Assembly: GCA_023443285.1 (NCBI GenBank)
Contig: JAEZVB010000065.1
Span: 1 to 48,761, forward strand
Direction of reading: 5' to 3'
DNA: 48,761 nt
Source: Bacillota bacterium
GTDB taxonomy: Bacteria > Bacillota > Negativicutes > Sporomusales > Sporomusaceae
Under the pieces are notes generated by a model. That model worked only from the letters and a program-made list of their open reading frames with translations, did not search any database and was not told where the DNA came from. Of the stretch, positions 1 to 6,535 are shown in pieces. Each line of letters starts with the position of its first letter. Within the stretch, counting starts at the first letter, position 1. A program made the translations under genes and the position numbers.

Positions 1-10
1 CATTACTTAC

Positions 11-31
11 ATTGTTCAGTTTTCAGGGAAC
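11..31 (-). promoter_or_regulatory. boxA-like rRNA leader element
   Basis: Read on the minus strand this is GTTCCCTGAAAACTGAACAA, very close to the boxA/processing sequence found in Firmicute rRNA operon leaders. It lies downstream of two strong minus-strand promoters at 200-303. I infer that an rRNA operon begins just outside the left edge and runs leftward. In Bacillus subtilis lysS is also followed by rRNA operons in the same direction, which fits lysS here. Confidence 0.6.
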
Positions 32-150
32 GACGTGCACGGATGCACTAGTGTCGAGGGTGTGCCATGGACGGCACGTTTACCCGAGACCGACGCACAC
101 GGATGTGCTAGTGTCACGGACGTACCATGGACGGTACGTTTTGTCCGGGA
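31..150 (-). repeat. Two 60-bp tandem repeats with covarying hairpins (rRNA leader)
   Basis: Units 31-90 and 91-150 align with an offset of exactly 60. Each holds two hairpins. Hairpin A has arms 35-39/44-48 and 95-99/104-108; its 4-base loop CGGA on the plus strand reads UCCG (UNCG class) in minus-strand RNA. Hairpin B has arms 62-66/73-77 and 122-126/133-137 around the constant loop ATGGAC. Between units the stem bases change in complementary pairs (GTGCA/TGCAC to GCACA/TGTGC; GTGCC/GGCAC to GTACC/GGTAC) while the loops stay fixed. That is the signature of selected RNA structure. Confidence 0.75.
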
Positions 151-199
151 CTACTTTGCTGAAACCACATTGCTTTCACATCGCAGCGACAGCTTTTAT

Positions 200-228
200 A
201 TATTATCACATTAGATTTGATGTGTCAA
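200..228 (-). promoter_or_regulatory. Sigma-A promoter, proximal rRNA-type (P2)
   Basis: On the minus strand TTGACA (228-223), a 17-base spacer and TAATAT (205-200). The bases just upstream are A-rich, like an UP element. It points leftward toward the hairpin repeats and the boxA-like element. Confidence 0.65.
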
Positions 229-273
229 TATATTTTTTTGGAATTTTCAATCGCACGTTTTGGCGACTTCTAT

Positions 274-303
274 ATACTACCACATATCGACTTATCTTGT
301 CAA
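274..303 (-). promoter_or_regulatory. Sigma-A promoter, distal rRNA-type (P1)
   Basis: On the minus strand TTGACA (303-298), an 18-base spacer and TAGTAT (279-274), a weaker -10. The surroundings repeat the P2 region about 75-77 bp away: GCGAC at 186 and 263, TGTCAATATA at 223 and 298. The two promoters therefore look like an old duplication, as is common for tandem rRNA promoters. Confidence 0.5.
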
Positions 304-388
304 TATAAATTCGTGAAAGTCGATCTATTAAAATCGCAACCGAACGAGAAGTATCTTACCATAAATCATTAAGAACTGTCAATCAGAA

Positions 389-419
389 AAGACTGACCAA
401 TTATTGGTCAGCCTTTTTT
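389..419. terminator. Bidirectional terminator after lysS
   Basis: The arms CTGACCAA (393-400) and TTGGTCAG (404-411) enclose loop TTA. There is a T-run on both sides: six T on the plus strand, TTTT on the minus strand. It ends the greA-lysS transcript before the rRNA promoters. Confidence 0.8.
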
Positions 420-424
420 GATAT

Positions 425-1927
425 CTATTCGCGATGACGCATGTGCGGGAATAATATTACGTCCCGGATCGAGTAGCAGTCAGTTATAAACATAACTAAG
501 CGATCTATACCGATGCCTAAACCACCTGTTGGTGGCAAGCCATATTCGAGAGCATTAATATAGTCCTCATCCATCATATGTGCTTCATCATCACCAGCCA
601 GACGTTGAGTCAGTTGATCAGCAAAACGTCCATGTTGATCAATGGGGTCATTCAGTTCGGAAAATCCATTGGCAATTTCCCGCCCAAAGATAAATGCTTC
701 AAATCGATCTGTGATCTCCGGGTTTTCTTTATTGCGTTTGGCGAGTGGTGATATTTCTGTAGGATGCCCGATAATAAAGGTTGGTTGGATCAGATGTTCT
801 TCGCAAACCTCTTCAAAAACATTGTTCAGGATACCGCCTATTCCATGATTTTGCTCATACTTAACTCCAAGCTTGTCGGCAATGAGCCGCGCTTCAGCCA
901 CAGTCTTAACCTGACTAAAGTCTTCCCCTGAAAATTTTAATATAGCCTCCGGCATAGTGATCCTGTTCCACGGAGGTGTAAGGTCAATTTCTTGCCCCTG
1001 ATAGGTAATCTTGGTGGTACCCAGGAGCGTCTCTGCCACTTTGGCTATTACTTCTTCTGTCAGCCGCATAACATCTTGATAATCGGCAAAGGCCTGATAT
1101 AGTTCGAGTATTGTAAATTCCGGATTATGCTTAATATCAATGCCTTCATTTCTAAATACCCGGCCAAGTTCGTATACTTTTTCAAATCCACCGACTATCA
1201 GGCGTTTGAGATACAATTCAGGTGCAATCCGCATAAACAGTTTCATATCAAGTGCGTTATGATGGGTGATAAACGGACGTGCTGCTGCACCACCGGCGAT
1301 AGGATGCATCATCGGCGTTTCCACTTCCAAAAAGTCGCGCTCATCTAATTGTTGTCGAATTACCTTAATAATTTTACTACGCATAATAAAGTTATTGCGT
1401 ACATCGGGATTAACAATTAGATCTAGATACCGCTGCCGATAGCGAGTTTCAACATCCTTTAGCCCATGCCATTTTTCCGGTAGCGGCCGCAAGGATTTGG
1501 ACAAAAACTCAAAATTATTTGCCTTTATACTAATTTCACCTTTTTGGGTAGTAAAAACTATCCCTTCCACGCCAACAATATCGCCTATATCCAAGAGATG
1601 AAACTGCTCGTAAACTGCCTCCCCCAGTACATCTTGTCGAAAATAAATTTGGATTCTTCCTGTGATATCCATAACATGACCAAAGCTGGCTTTCCCATGA
1701 CCGCGCACAGCCATAAGCCGCCCTGCAATTCGGACAGTTTGTCCTTCTAATTCGTCATAGTTATCAATAATGGTTTGCGCATGATGAGTAAAGTCATATT
1801 TGCGTCCAAAAGGTTCAATTCCTTGGGCAGCAACTTTATCCATCTTATCCCGGCGAACCTTCATGAGTTCATTCATTTCCTCAGTAGCTTGTTGGTTATT
1901 ATCTTGTACTCCTTCTACTTCTGCCAT
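425..1927 (-). CDS. lysS: Lysyl-tRNA synthetase, class II
   Basis: Charges tRNA-Lys with lysine in the cytoplasm. The 500 residues match the bacterial class II enzyme. An N-terminal OB-fold anticodon-binding domain covers about residues 55-165, followed by the class II catalytic core. Motif 2 is visible around VFRNEGID and motif 3 near the C-terminus as GLGIGIDRLVMF. The ATG start follows a GGGGAG ribosome binding site. It lies 36 bases downstream of greA and shares its transcript; a terminator follows the stop. In B. subtilis lysS sits between dusB and rRNA operons, as here. Identity is certain. Confidence 0.97.
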   Translation of the reverse strand: MAEVEGVQDNNQQATEEMNELMKVRRDKMDKVAAQGIEPFGRKYDFTHHAQTIIDNYDELEGQTVRIAGRLMAVRGHGKASFGHVMDITGRIQIYFRQDVLGEAVYEQFHLLDIGDIVGVEGIVFTTQKGEISIKANNFEFLSKSLRPLPEKWHGLKDVETRYRQRYLDLIVNPDVRNNFIMRSKIIKVIRQQLDERDFLEVETPMMHPIAGGAAARPFITHHNALDMKLFMRIAPELYLKRLIVGGFEKVYELGRVFRNEGIDIKHNPEFTILELYQAFADYQDVMRLTEEVIAKVAETLLGTTKITYQGQEIDLTPPWNRITMPEAILKFSGEDFSQVKTVAEARLIADKLGVKYEQNHGIGGILNNVFEEVCEEHLIQPTFIIGHPTEISPLAKRNKENPEITDRFEAFIFGREIANGFSELNDPIDQHGRFADQLTQRLAGDDEAHMMDEDYINALEYGLPPTGGLGIGIDRLVMFITDCYSIRDVILFPHMRHRE

Positions 1928-1963
1928 GAAACTTCTCCCCTGTCTTTTACTTAAGCTAACATT

Positions 1964-2443
1964 TTAGTGTTGACGCCTGATCTCCATAATTTCGTATTTG
2001 AGTATACCTGCCGGAACATTGACTTCAACAACACTACCAACCTTTTGCCCAATGATAGCCTGACCAACTGGCGATTCGTTAGATATTTTAAGGTCGGCTG
2101 GGTCAGCTTCCGCTGAGCCAACAATCGTATACTCAAGTTCATCATCAAACTCCAAATCCTTAAGCTTGACAGTTGAGCCTAAGGCGACCATGTCAGTGCC
2201 TACTTCCCCTTCATCAATCACCTTGGCATTACGCAGCATTTTTTCCAAAGTAAGAATGTCACCTTCAATAAATGCTTGTTCATTTTTGGCATCTTCATAC
2301 TCCGAGTTTTCACTGATATCGCCAAATTCAATTGCTTGTTTAATCCGTTCAGCTACCTCCCGGCGGCGTACAGATTTTAGATGATCGAGCTTCTGCTCCA
2401 GCTTCTTTAATCCGTCAATGGTGAGCATAACATCTTTTTCCAT
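1964..2443 (-). CDS. greA: Transcription elongation factor GreA
   Basis: GreA enters the RNA polymerase secondary channel and stimulates cleavage of backtracked transcripts. The 159 residues give the usual length. The N-terminal coiled coil (about 1-76) carries the catalytic tip DISENSEY with acidic residues D42 and E45. The C-terminal FKBP-like domain follows and includes SNESPVGQAIIG. The ATG start has AGGAG upstream. It is first in the operon with lysS, behind a consensus sigma-A promoter and a structured leader of about 210 nt. Confidence 0.97.
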   Translation of the reverse strand: MEKDVMLTIDGLKKLEQKLDHLKSVRRREVAERIKQAIEFGDISENSEYEDAKNEQAFIEGDILTLEKMLRNAKVIDEGEVGTDMVALGSTVKLKDLEFDDELEYTIVGSAEADPADLKISNESPVGQAIIGQKVGSVVEVNVPAGILKYEIMEIRRQH

Positions 2444-2465
2444 GGCTCATTCTCCTCTTAATTTA

Positions 2466-2612
2466 AATATTTGCTAACATATATTTTGCAAATATTATAA
2501 ATTTTTCTTTGTAGATAGTGTATTCAGTTTGCTTTTAAAATTGCCCTTCTGCCCAAAATCTTTATATGCAGAAATTAGACAATATAAATAGTGCCAAGTA
2601 GAACTTGACACT
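2466..2612 (-). promoter_or_regulatory. Structured 5' leader of greA-lysS
   Basis: Between the promoter and greA the leader has a 9-bp perfect stem next to the gene (2466-2474 with 2488-2496, AATATTTGC/GCAAATATT). A second 10-bp stem has one G-U pair (2590-2599 with 2603-2612, 3-base loop). A short GAGGA/TCCTC stem lies at the 5' end. None is followed by a clear U-run, so these are not obvious terminators. Function unknown. Confidence 0.45.
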
Positions 2613-2659
2613 GTGAGTGGTAAGAGGAACATTATGTACAGTATCCTCTATTTTTCATT

Positions 2660-2688
2660 ATTATAGGCATAATTTCGCTGTTTGTCAA
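2660..2688 (-). promoter_or_regulatory. Consensus sigma-A promoter for greA-lysS
   Basis: Perfect TTGACA (2688-2683), 17-base spacer, perfect TATAAT (2665-2660). Transcription should start near 2653. Confidence 0.85.
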
Positions 2689-2694
2689 TATTTT

Positions 2695-3789
2695 CTAAAG
2701 AACTCCTTTCTTAACTTGTAAAGTATTAATATCGGCGTTGGCTTTAATAGTCGCCACCTCCTGCAAGGTGATCGCCCGTTCAAAGTTACGGAACCCCGCC
2801 AGTTTAAAGCCATGTTTAGCCGCCAATTTATCAATGAGTTCAATCTGCTTAACCGTTAAATCCCGTCCAAGCGTAAAGTTTTCATAGCGCCCCTCTAAGG
2901 CTAAGATCATGGTTTCAGCCATACACGCATAAGCTGTTTGCTCTGGAAAACCAAAATTCAATCCAAATTGTACATCACCTGGGACTTCGACTACTCCGCC
3001 CTCAAGTACAAGTACATCATTGCGCATTTCGGCCACCCGCCGTGAGACATTACGTGGCCTGGCCACATCGCAGACAATGGCTCCTGATTTTAAGTCCTCA
3101 GGCTCAATGATACTATCAGTAGCGCTGGTAACGGCAACTACAATGTCTGCATTCCGTATGGCCTGCTTAGTATTAGCCGTTACCCGTACGGCTAATCCCG
3201 AAGATTTCAAAATTTGTTTGGCAAGTTTTTCAAGCTTACCTTCATCTCTGGCTGCCAGCGTCAAATAGCGCACTTCCCGAGCTAAAATTTGGGCACATGC
3301 CGAACCAATTGATCCAGTTGCACCTAAAATTAGCACATTTGCCCGCTCTAAGTCAAGCCCCATAGCTTTTGCCGCCTGACGTGTACCCTCCAGCGCCGTA
3401 GCTACTGTATAACTATTGCCGGTTGTCACGGCAATGTTAAGGTTTTTTGCTACCGTTATACCTGCGTCCCCGACAACTGAGGTAAATGCGCCGAGGCCAA
3501 GGATTTTGGCTCCCAGTTTTTCAGCTACTTTACCAGCCTTAATAATTTTATTAATTACATATGGTTCAGGCATAGCAACCATTTGACCAGATGTCAACGG
3601 GCAACCGACAAACCAGCCTTCTGCCTTATTATGCCCGGAATCAATACCGCTAATGTGCGAGACTTTGAACGGCGGTATGTATTTGATAACGCTTTCTACT
3701 AACCCGTCAGGCCAGCTACGGGTAAAAGAAAACTTCCTGCTAAAATCACTAGCTGTAAGAGGATGGACTACGAAAGCAAACTTTTCCAA
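2695..3789 (-). CDS. Acyl-ACP reductase-like / predicted amino acid dehydrogenase (COG5322-type)
   Basis: About 364 residues. The N-terminus begins EKFAFVVHPL. A Rossmann fold follows with LILGATGSIGSACAQ near residue 153 as the NAD(P) loop. GLGAFTSVVGDAG and VATALEG further resemble cyanobacterial long-chain acyl-ACP reductases and the family called predicted amino acid dehydrogenase. The substrate is unknown. The start is TTG: AGGAGG lies 9 bases before the TTG at 3789 and only 3 bases before one at 3795. It follows the quinate-dehydrogenase-like gene within 20 bases and is last in the operon led by the HTH regulator. Family membership is fairly sure; the reaction is not. Confidence 0.75.
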   Translation of the reverse strand: MEKFAFVVHPLTASDFSRKFSFTRSWPDGLVESVIKYIPPFKVSHISGIDSGHNKAEGWFVGCPLTSGQMVAMPEPYVINKIIKAGKVAEKLGAKILGLGAFTSVVGDAGITVAKNLNIAVTTGNSYTVATALEGTRQAAKAMGLDLERANVLILGATGSIGSACAQILAREVRYLTLAARDEGKLEKLAKQILKSSGLAVRVTANTKQAIRNADIVVAVTSATDSIIEPEDLKSGAIVCDVARPRNVSRRVAEMRNDVLVLEGGVVEVPGDVQFGLNFGFPEQTAYACMAETMILALEGRYENFTLGRDLTVKQIELIDKLAAKHGFKLAGFRNFERAITLQEVATIKANADINTLQVKKGVL

Positions 3790-3803
3790 ATACAAGCGCC
3801 TCC

Positions 3804-4706
3804 TTATGTAAGTGTTTTACACCTTGGTTCAATCCCTGTTTGATTAATAAGCTCCATATAATTCGCAGTCGTAAGCTGATCTGGCCGTTTTCCTGATAAG
3901 ACCGTCAGCACTCCTTCCAAAATGTTGGTACCAAAAGAACGCCCCCCCATTTCTGGAGTGGTTGTTACCAAGGTGGTAACCCCCCGTTGTTTTAACAACT
4001 CTTCATCTTCCTTTGTCACTGTGTTCGTAATGATTAGCTTATCATGTAAATTAGCCGGCATATATCTCCTGATAAAATGGAAATCACCAGCAATAATTGA
4101 AGCACTGTGAAAATACGTCTCAAAGCGTGGTGTTACTTGTGTTTGCTTATTACCTGTCGGATAAAACAACCGTACCGGGAGTTTGGTAATAACGGGAGCT
4201 ACCAACTTAGCCAAGCGCGCCAGGCCATCTAAAGTGGTAATGGGTATTGGCAATCCTAACCCAAACATCAAATCACCAAAAACGGTTTTACTACCAGCTC
4301 CAACTAAAGCCTCCGCTAAACCGAATCGATCAACGGCGCATACGATAAGCGCCTGTTTGTTGCTAAACTCAAAACCATATCTATTTATAAGATAGGATAT
4401 TACCCGTCGCTCTAATGTATTCTTGATGGCACTGCCGTCTACTACCGGTGTTATTTGGGCATTAGCCGCTAATGCTGCGGACTCCCGGAAGGTATACCGC
4501 CTGTCTCCGGCATAAATATATAAATCGGTACCTCCAAGTCCAATAGCATCCACTTGTCCATCCAGTTCGCGGATAAGACGCGCAGCAACCTCTATATTAC
4601 CGTCAGTGCCAATTCGCTTAATCTCGAACTGTTGACCACCAAATTCGGCCGTAGTCGTGCTATTGCGTTTTGATGAGCCCAGGCTGATACTTACCACCTG
4701 TTTCAG
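3804..4706 (-). CDS. Quinate 5-dehydrogenase-like conserved protein
   Basis: About 300 residues of a family often named quinate 5-dehydrogenase, although its activity is not established. Visible blocks are VVSISLGSSKRN at the N-terminus, DAIGLGGTDLYI, TPVVDGSAIKNTLERR and TTTPEMGGRSFGTN. There is no clear glycine-rich nucleotide loop. The longest reading (to 4802) would overlap the upstream gene by 92 bp and has no suitable ribosome binding site. GGAG (4719-4716) sits 9 bases before a CTG at 4706 and 18 before a GTG at 4697. A CTG start is therefore likely, with GTG as the alternative. It is the middle gene of the HTH-regulator operon. Confidence 0.6.
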   Translation of the reverse strand: MKQVVSISLGSSKRNSTTTAEFGGQQFEIKRIGTDGNIEVAARLIRELDGQVDAIGLGGTDLYIYAGDRRYTFRESAALAANAQITPVVDGSAIKNTLERRVISYLINRYGFEFSNKQALIVCAVDRFGLAEALVGAGSKTVFGDLMFGLGLPIPITTLDGLARLAKLVAPVITKLPVRLFYPTGNKQTQVTPRFETYFHSASIIAGDFHFIRRYMPANLHDKLIITNTVTKEDEELLKQRGVTTLVTTTPEMGGRSFGTNILEGVLTVLSGKRPDQLTTANYMELINQTGIEPRCKTLT

Positions 4707-4710
4707 CTTA

Positions 4711-5244
4711 CTATTCTCCGGGCTTAAGCCCAAGCTGTTTAATGAGCGCACAGATATCCTCCGGATTAACATATTTATCCTCAGAAATCGGGGATTCGCC
4801 AATTTGCACCCCGATAACCGCCTTGTCTAGCAGCGCCTCCATTAGTTTGATGCGCATATTCGAACCAACGATAATTACTGTGTCATGTTTACGGACATTG
4901 GAGATTATCTCCATAATCGTATTAAATAATTCTACTCCACTTTTAGTTTGAACAAAATCTAAGCGTTCCTGGTTAGACATAACAAGGCAAAAATCAATAC
5001 CTTCCTGCCTTGCTACGGTATATATCTCCTGACAATTTTCGATGGGGAAGCCAATTAGCGCAACACGACCACCCTTACGAATTTCGCCGATAGCTTCAAG
5101 CCGTGAAACAAAGGTTCGGTCAACTCCAACCTGACTGGCCACTTCTTGCTGGGACAAACCGTCCTGCCGCAATTCAAGAACTCTGTCAACAGTGTGATGA
5201 ATTTTCTGTCGATTAACAATCTTGTCGCCAATACGAAGTAACAC
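4711..5244 (-). CDS. HTH transcriptional regulator with ligand-binding-like domain
   Basis: 177 residues. Residues about 15-55 form a helix-turn-helix (DGLSQQEVASQVGVDRTFVSRLE). Residues about 60-170 look like a Rossmann-like sensor domain (GGRVALIGFP, DTVIIVGSN, IGVQIGES). The start is GTG with GGGGAG 11 bases upstream. It leads the operon with the two metabolic-type genes below it. A 20-bp inverted repeat over its own transcription start suggests it represses itself. The family is not recognised by name, and I infer that it senses a product or substrate of the downstream enzymes. Confidence 0.7.
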   Translation of the reverse strand: MLLRIGDKIVNRQKIHHTVDRVLELRQDGLSQQEVASQVGVDRTFVSRLEAIGEIRKGGRVALIGFPIENCQEIYTVARQEGIDFCLVMSNQERLDFVQTKSGVELFNTIMEIISNVRKHDTVIIVGSNMRIKLMEALLDKAVIGVQIGESPISEDKYVNPEDICALIKQLGLKPGE

Positions 5245-5270
5245 GGCTGATTCATCTCCCCCTTAGTATA

Positions 5271-5290
5271 TGTGCACAATATTGTGTACA
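5271..5290. promoter_or_regulatory. Predicted operator of the HTH regulator
   Basis: A 20-bp inverted repeat, TGTGCACAAT then ATTGTGTACA, with one mismatched pair. It overlaps the expected start site of the promoter at 5296-5324, where bound protein would block initiation. Confidence 0.6.
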
Positions 5291-5295
5291 TACAT

Positions 5296-5324
5296 ATTTT
5301 AGCATTATAATTATCGATTAACAA
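5296..5324 (-). promoter_or_regulatory. Sigma-A-like promoter of the HTH regulator operon
   Basis: Minus strand TTGTTA (5324-5319), 17-base spacer, TAAAAT (5301-5296). The expected start near 5289 falls in the inverted repeat at 5271-5290. Confidence 0.55.
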
Positions 5325-5342
5325 GTTTCCCCAAAATTGAAG

Positions 5343-5371
5343 CAAACAAAAAAACCGTTATTCCCACGGTT
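5343..5371 (-). terminator. Terminator overlapping the stop of the 5358 gene
   Basis: Minus-strand hairpin AACCGT (5371-5366), 7-base loop, ACGGTT (5358-5353), followed by a run of T. The TAA stop (5360-5358) straddles the loop and the 3' arm, so the last codons form the 5' arm. Confidence 0.7.
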
Positions 5372-6320
5372 CAAAGGAAAAACGGCTAATTACTCTTTTG
5401 TAGGTTTCGATTTTTAATACGGTATCATCATGGGCCATACCTTTTTTGAGTCCCTGCAGCACACGAATGCCCTGGTTCATGGTAATCCCAATATCATCGG
5501 CGAGTTGCGACATCGTCGCACGACGGGCTTTGTCAATCGACTCATTCAGCGACTTGCCTGCTTCCACATTGCTAACAAACTCCTTCGCCAAATAAAAGCG
5601 GGCTAAATTGGTCATCGGATTGCCGCAGGCTCCGCTGGCAGTTAGACCCAACGTTTCCGGCAGGGTATGTTTGATACTAAATTCCACAGACTTTTTTAAC
5701 TCATCGGTTTCCCGGCTCATGGATTCAATCAGTGTGCGAGCGGTGCATAACCCATAAGTAGTAAGTGCCCTAATAACCGAGTGTTCAATAGTATGAGCCT
5801 GTTCCAGTTCAACTAGTCCACCCAAATTTGCCTTTATACTGACTTGCTCGCCAGTCTCAAGATCAGCACCATAAATAGTTACTGGAATATCGCTTTTATC
5901 ACGAAACTCTGTATATCCACCCTGTGGTGCCCAGCCGGCACCTGAGATAGTTGGATATTCCTTACGCATTTTTTTCAGGTTGATATATTCAATATCATTG
6001 GAATAGATATAATAGCCGGCTGTCCTCATAGAATACCAGCGGGCGTGGCCTCTTCCTTCTAATTTAGCCATAAGCACCGGAATTTCAACACCATTATCGT
6101 CTGTCACTGTATGATTCCAAATATTCATAATGCGGACAATTATACCGATAGGATATAAAGCCTGCTCTTCAACAGCCCAGGGACAGATCAGAATCTCCCG
6201 GCCTACTCCGACATCAAGCAGTAACTGACCACCGTTTTCTATAATGAACATACCAGTAATTGTTCCACCCTGTGGCCTGGGCAATACGCCGTTGGCGACG
6301 GGCATAATTAGCATATGCAT
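5358..6320 (-). CDS. Conserved-looking protein of unknown function
   Basis: About 320 residues; not recognised. The N-terminal 100 residues look beta-rich (LIMPVANGVLPRPQGG, LLLDVGVGREILICPW). The C-terminal half is helical, from about AHTIEHSVIRALTTYGLCTAR onward, with a Cys in GLCTA and another in ASGACGNP. No signal peptide or membrane span is seen. The ATG at 6320 has AGGGGG 5 bases upstream. A longer reading from 6416 would run into the palindromic repeat at 6333-6460 and is unlikely. It is a single gene with its own terminator. Nothing in the neighbours points to a role. Confidence 0.7.
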   Translation of the reverse strand: MHMLIMPVANGVLPRPQGGTITGMFIIENGGQLLLDVGVGREILICPWAVEEQALYPIGIIVRIMNIWNHTVTDDNGVEIPVLMAKLEGRGHARWYSMRTAGYYIYSNDIEYINLKKMRKEYPTISGAGWAPQGGYTEFRDKSDIPVTIYGADLETGEQVSIKANLGGLVELEQAHTIEHSVIRALTTYGLCTARTLIESMSRETDELKKSVEFSIKHTLPETLGLTASGACGNPMTNLARFYLAKEFVSNVEAGKSLNESIDKARRATMSQLADDIGITMNQGIRVLQGLKKGMAHDDTVLKIETYKRVISRFSFEPWE

Positions 6321-6332
6321 TTTTACCCCCTG

Positions 6333-6460
6333 CGGAGGAGACTTATAAACGCTCATCCGCGTTGTTGCTCCTGCGGGCGTTCCCTCCGACGTACTTCCCA
6401 GTACGACTGCGGTCACGTCCTCGTCGCGCCTAGCGGCTGAACATTTCTAAGCCTCCTCCG
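6333..6460. repeat. 128-bp near-palindromic MITE-like element
   Basis: The ends are inverted repeats: CGGAGGAGACTTATA (6333-6347) against the complement of 6446-6460, CGGAGGAGGCTTAGA, 13 of 15 matching. The similarity continues inward past CCGC. The centre has its own hairpin, GTACT/AGTAC around TCCC (about 6391-6404). The GC-rich middle differs from the AT-rich flanks. It sits in the 5' region of the orphan gene ending at 5358. It looks like a dispersed non-coding repeat, but only one copy is in this window. Confidence 0.6.
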
Positions 6461-6535
6461 GCTTTGCATAAAACAAAAGTAGATTTATTACATCTTGCCT
6501 ACACTTGCGTAAAGCGTAGTTTTACGACCATTGCA

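Noticed and set aside
12..308. 98-codon plus-strand frame across the left edge
   Set aside because: It covers the tandem hairpin repeats and two minus-strand promoters, has no ribosome binding site, and the protein has no recognisable domain.
5055..5345. 96-codon minus-strand frame overlapping the HTH regulator
   Set aside because: Its internal ATG is too close to the GGGGGAG site, which fits the GTG of the regulator. The regulator frame has clear domains and this one does not.
6321..6416. N-terminal extension of the orphan gene to 6416
   Set aside because: It would start inside the palindromic repeat. The ATG at 6320 has a well-spaced AGGGGG just outside the repeat.
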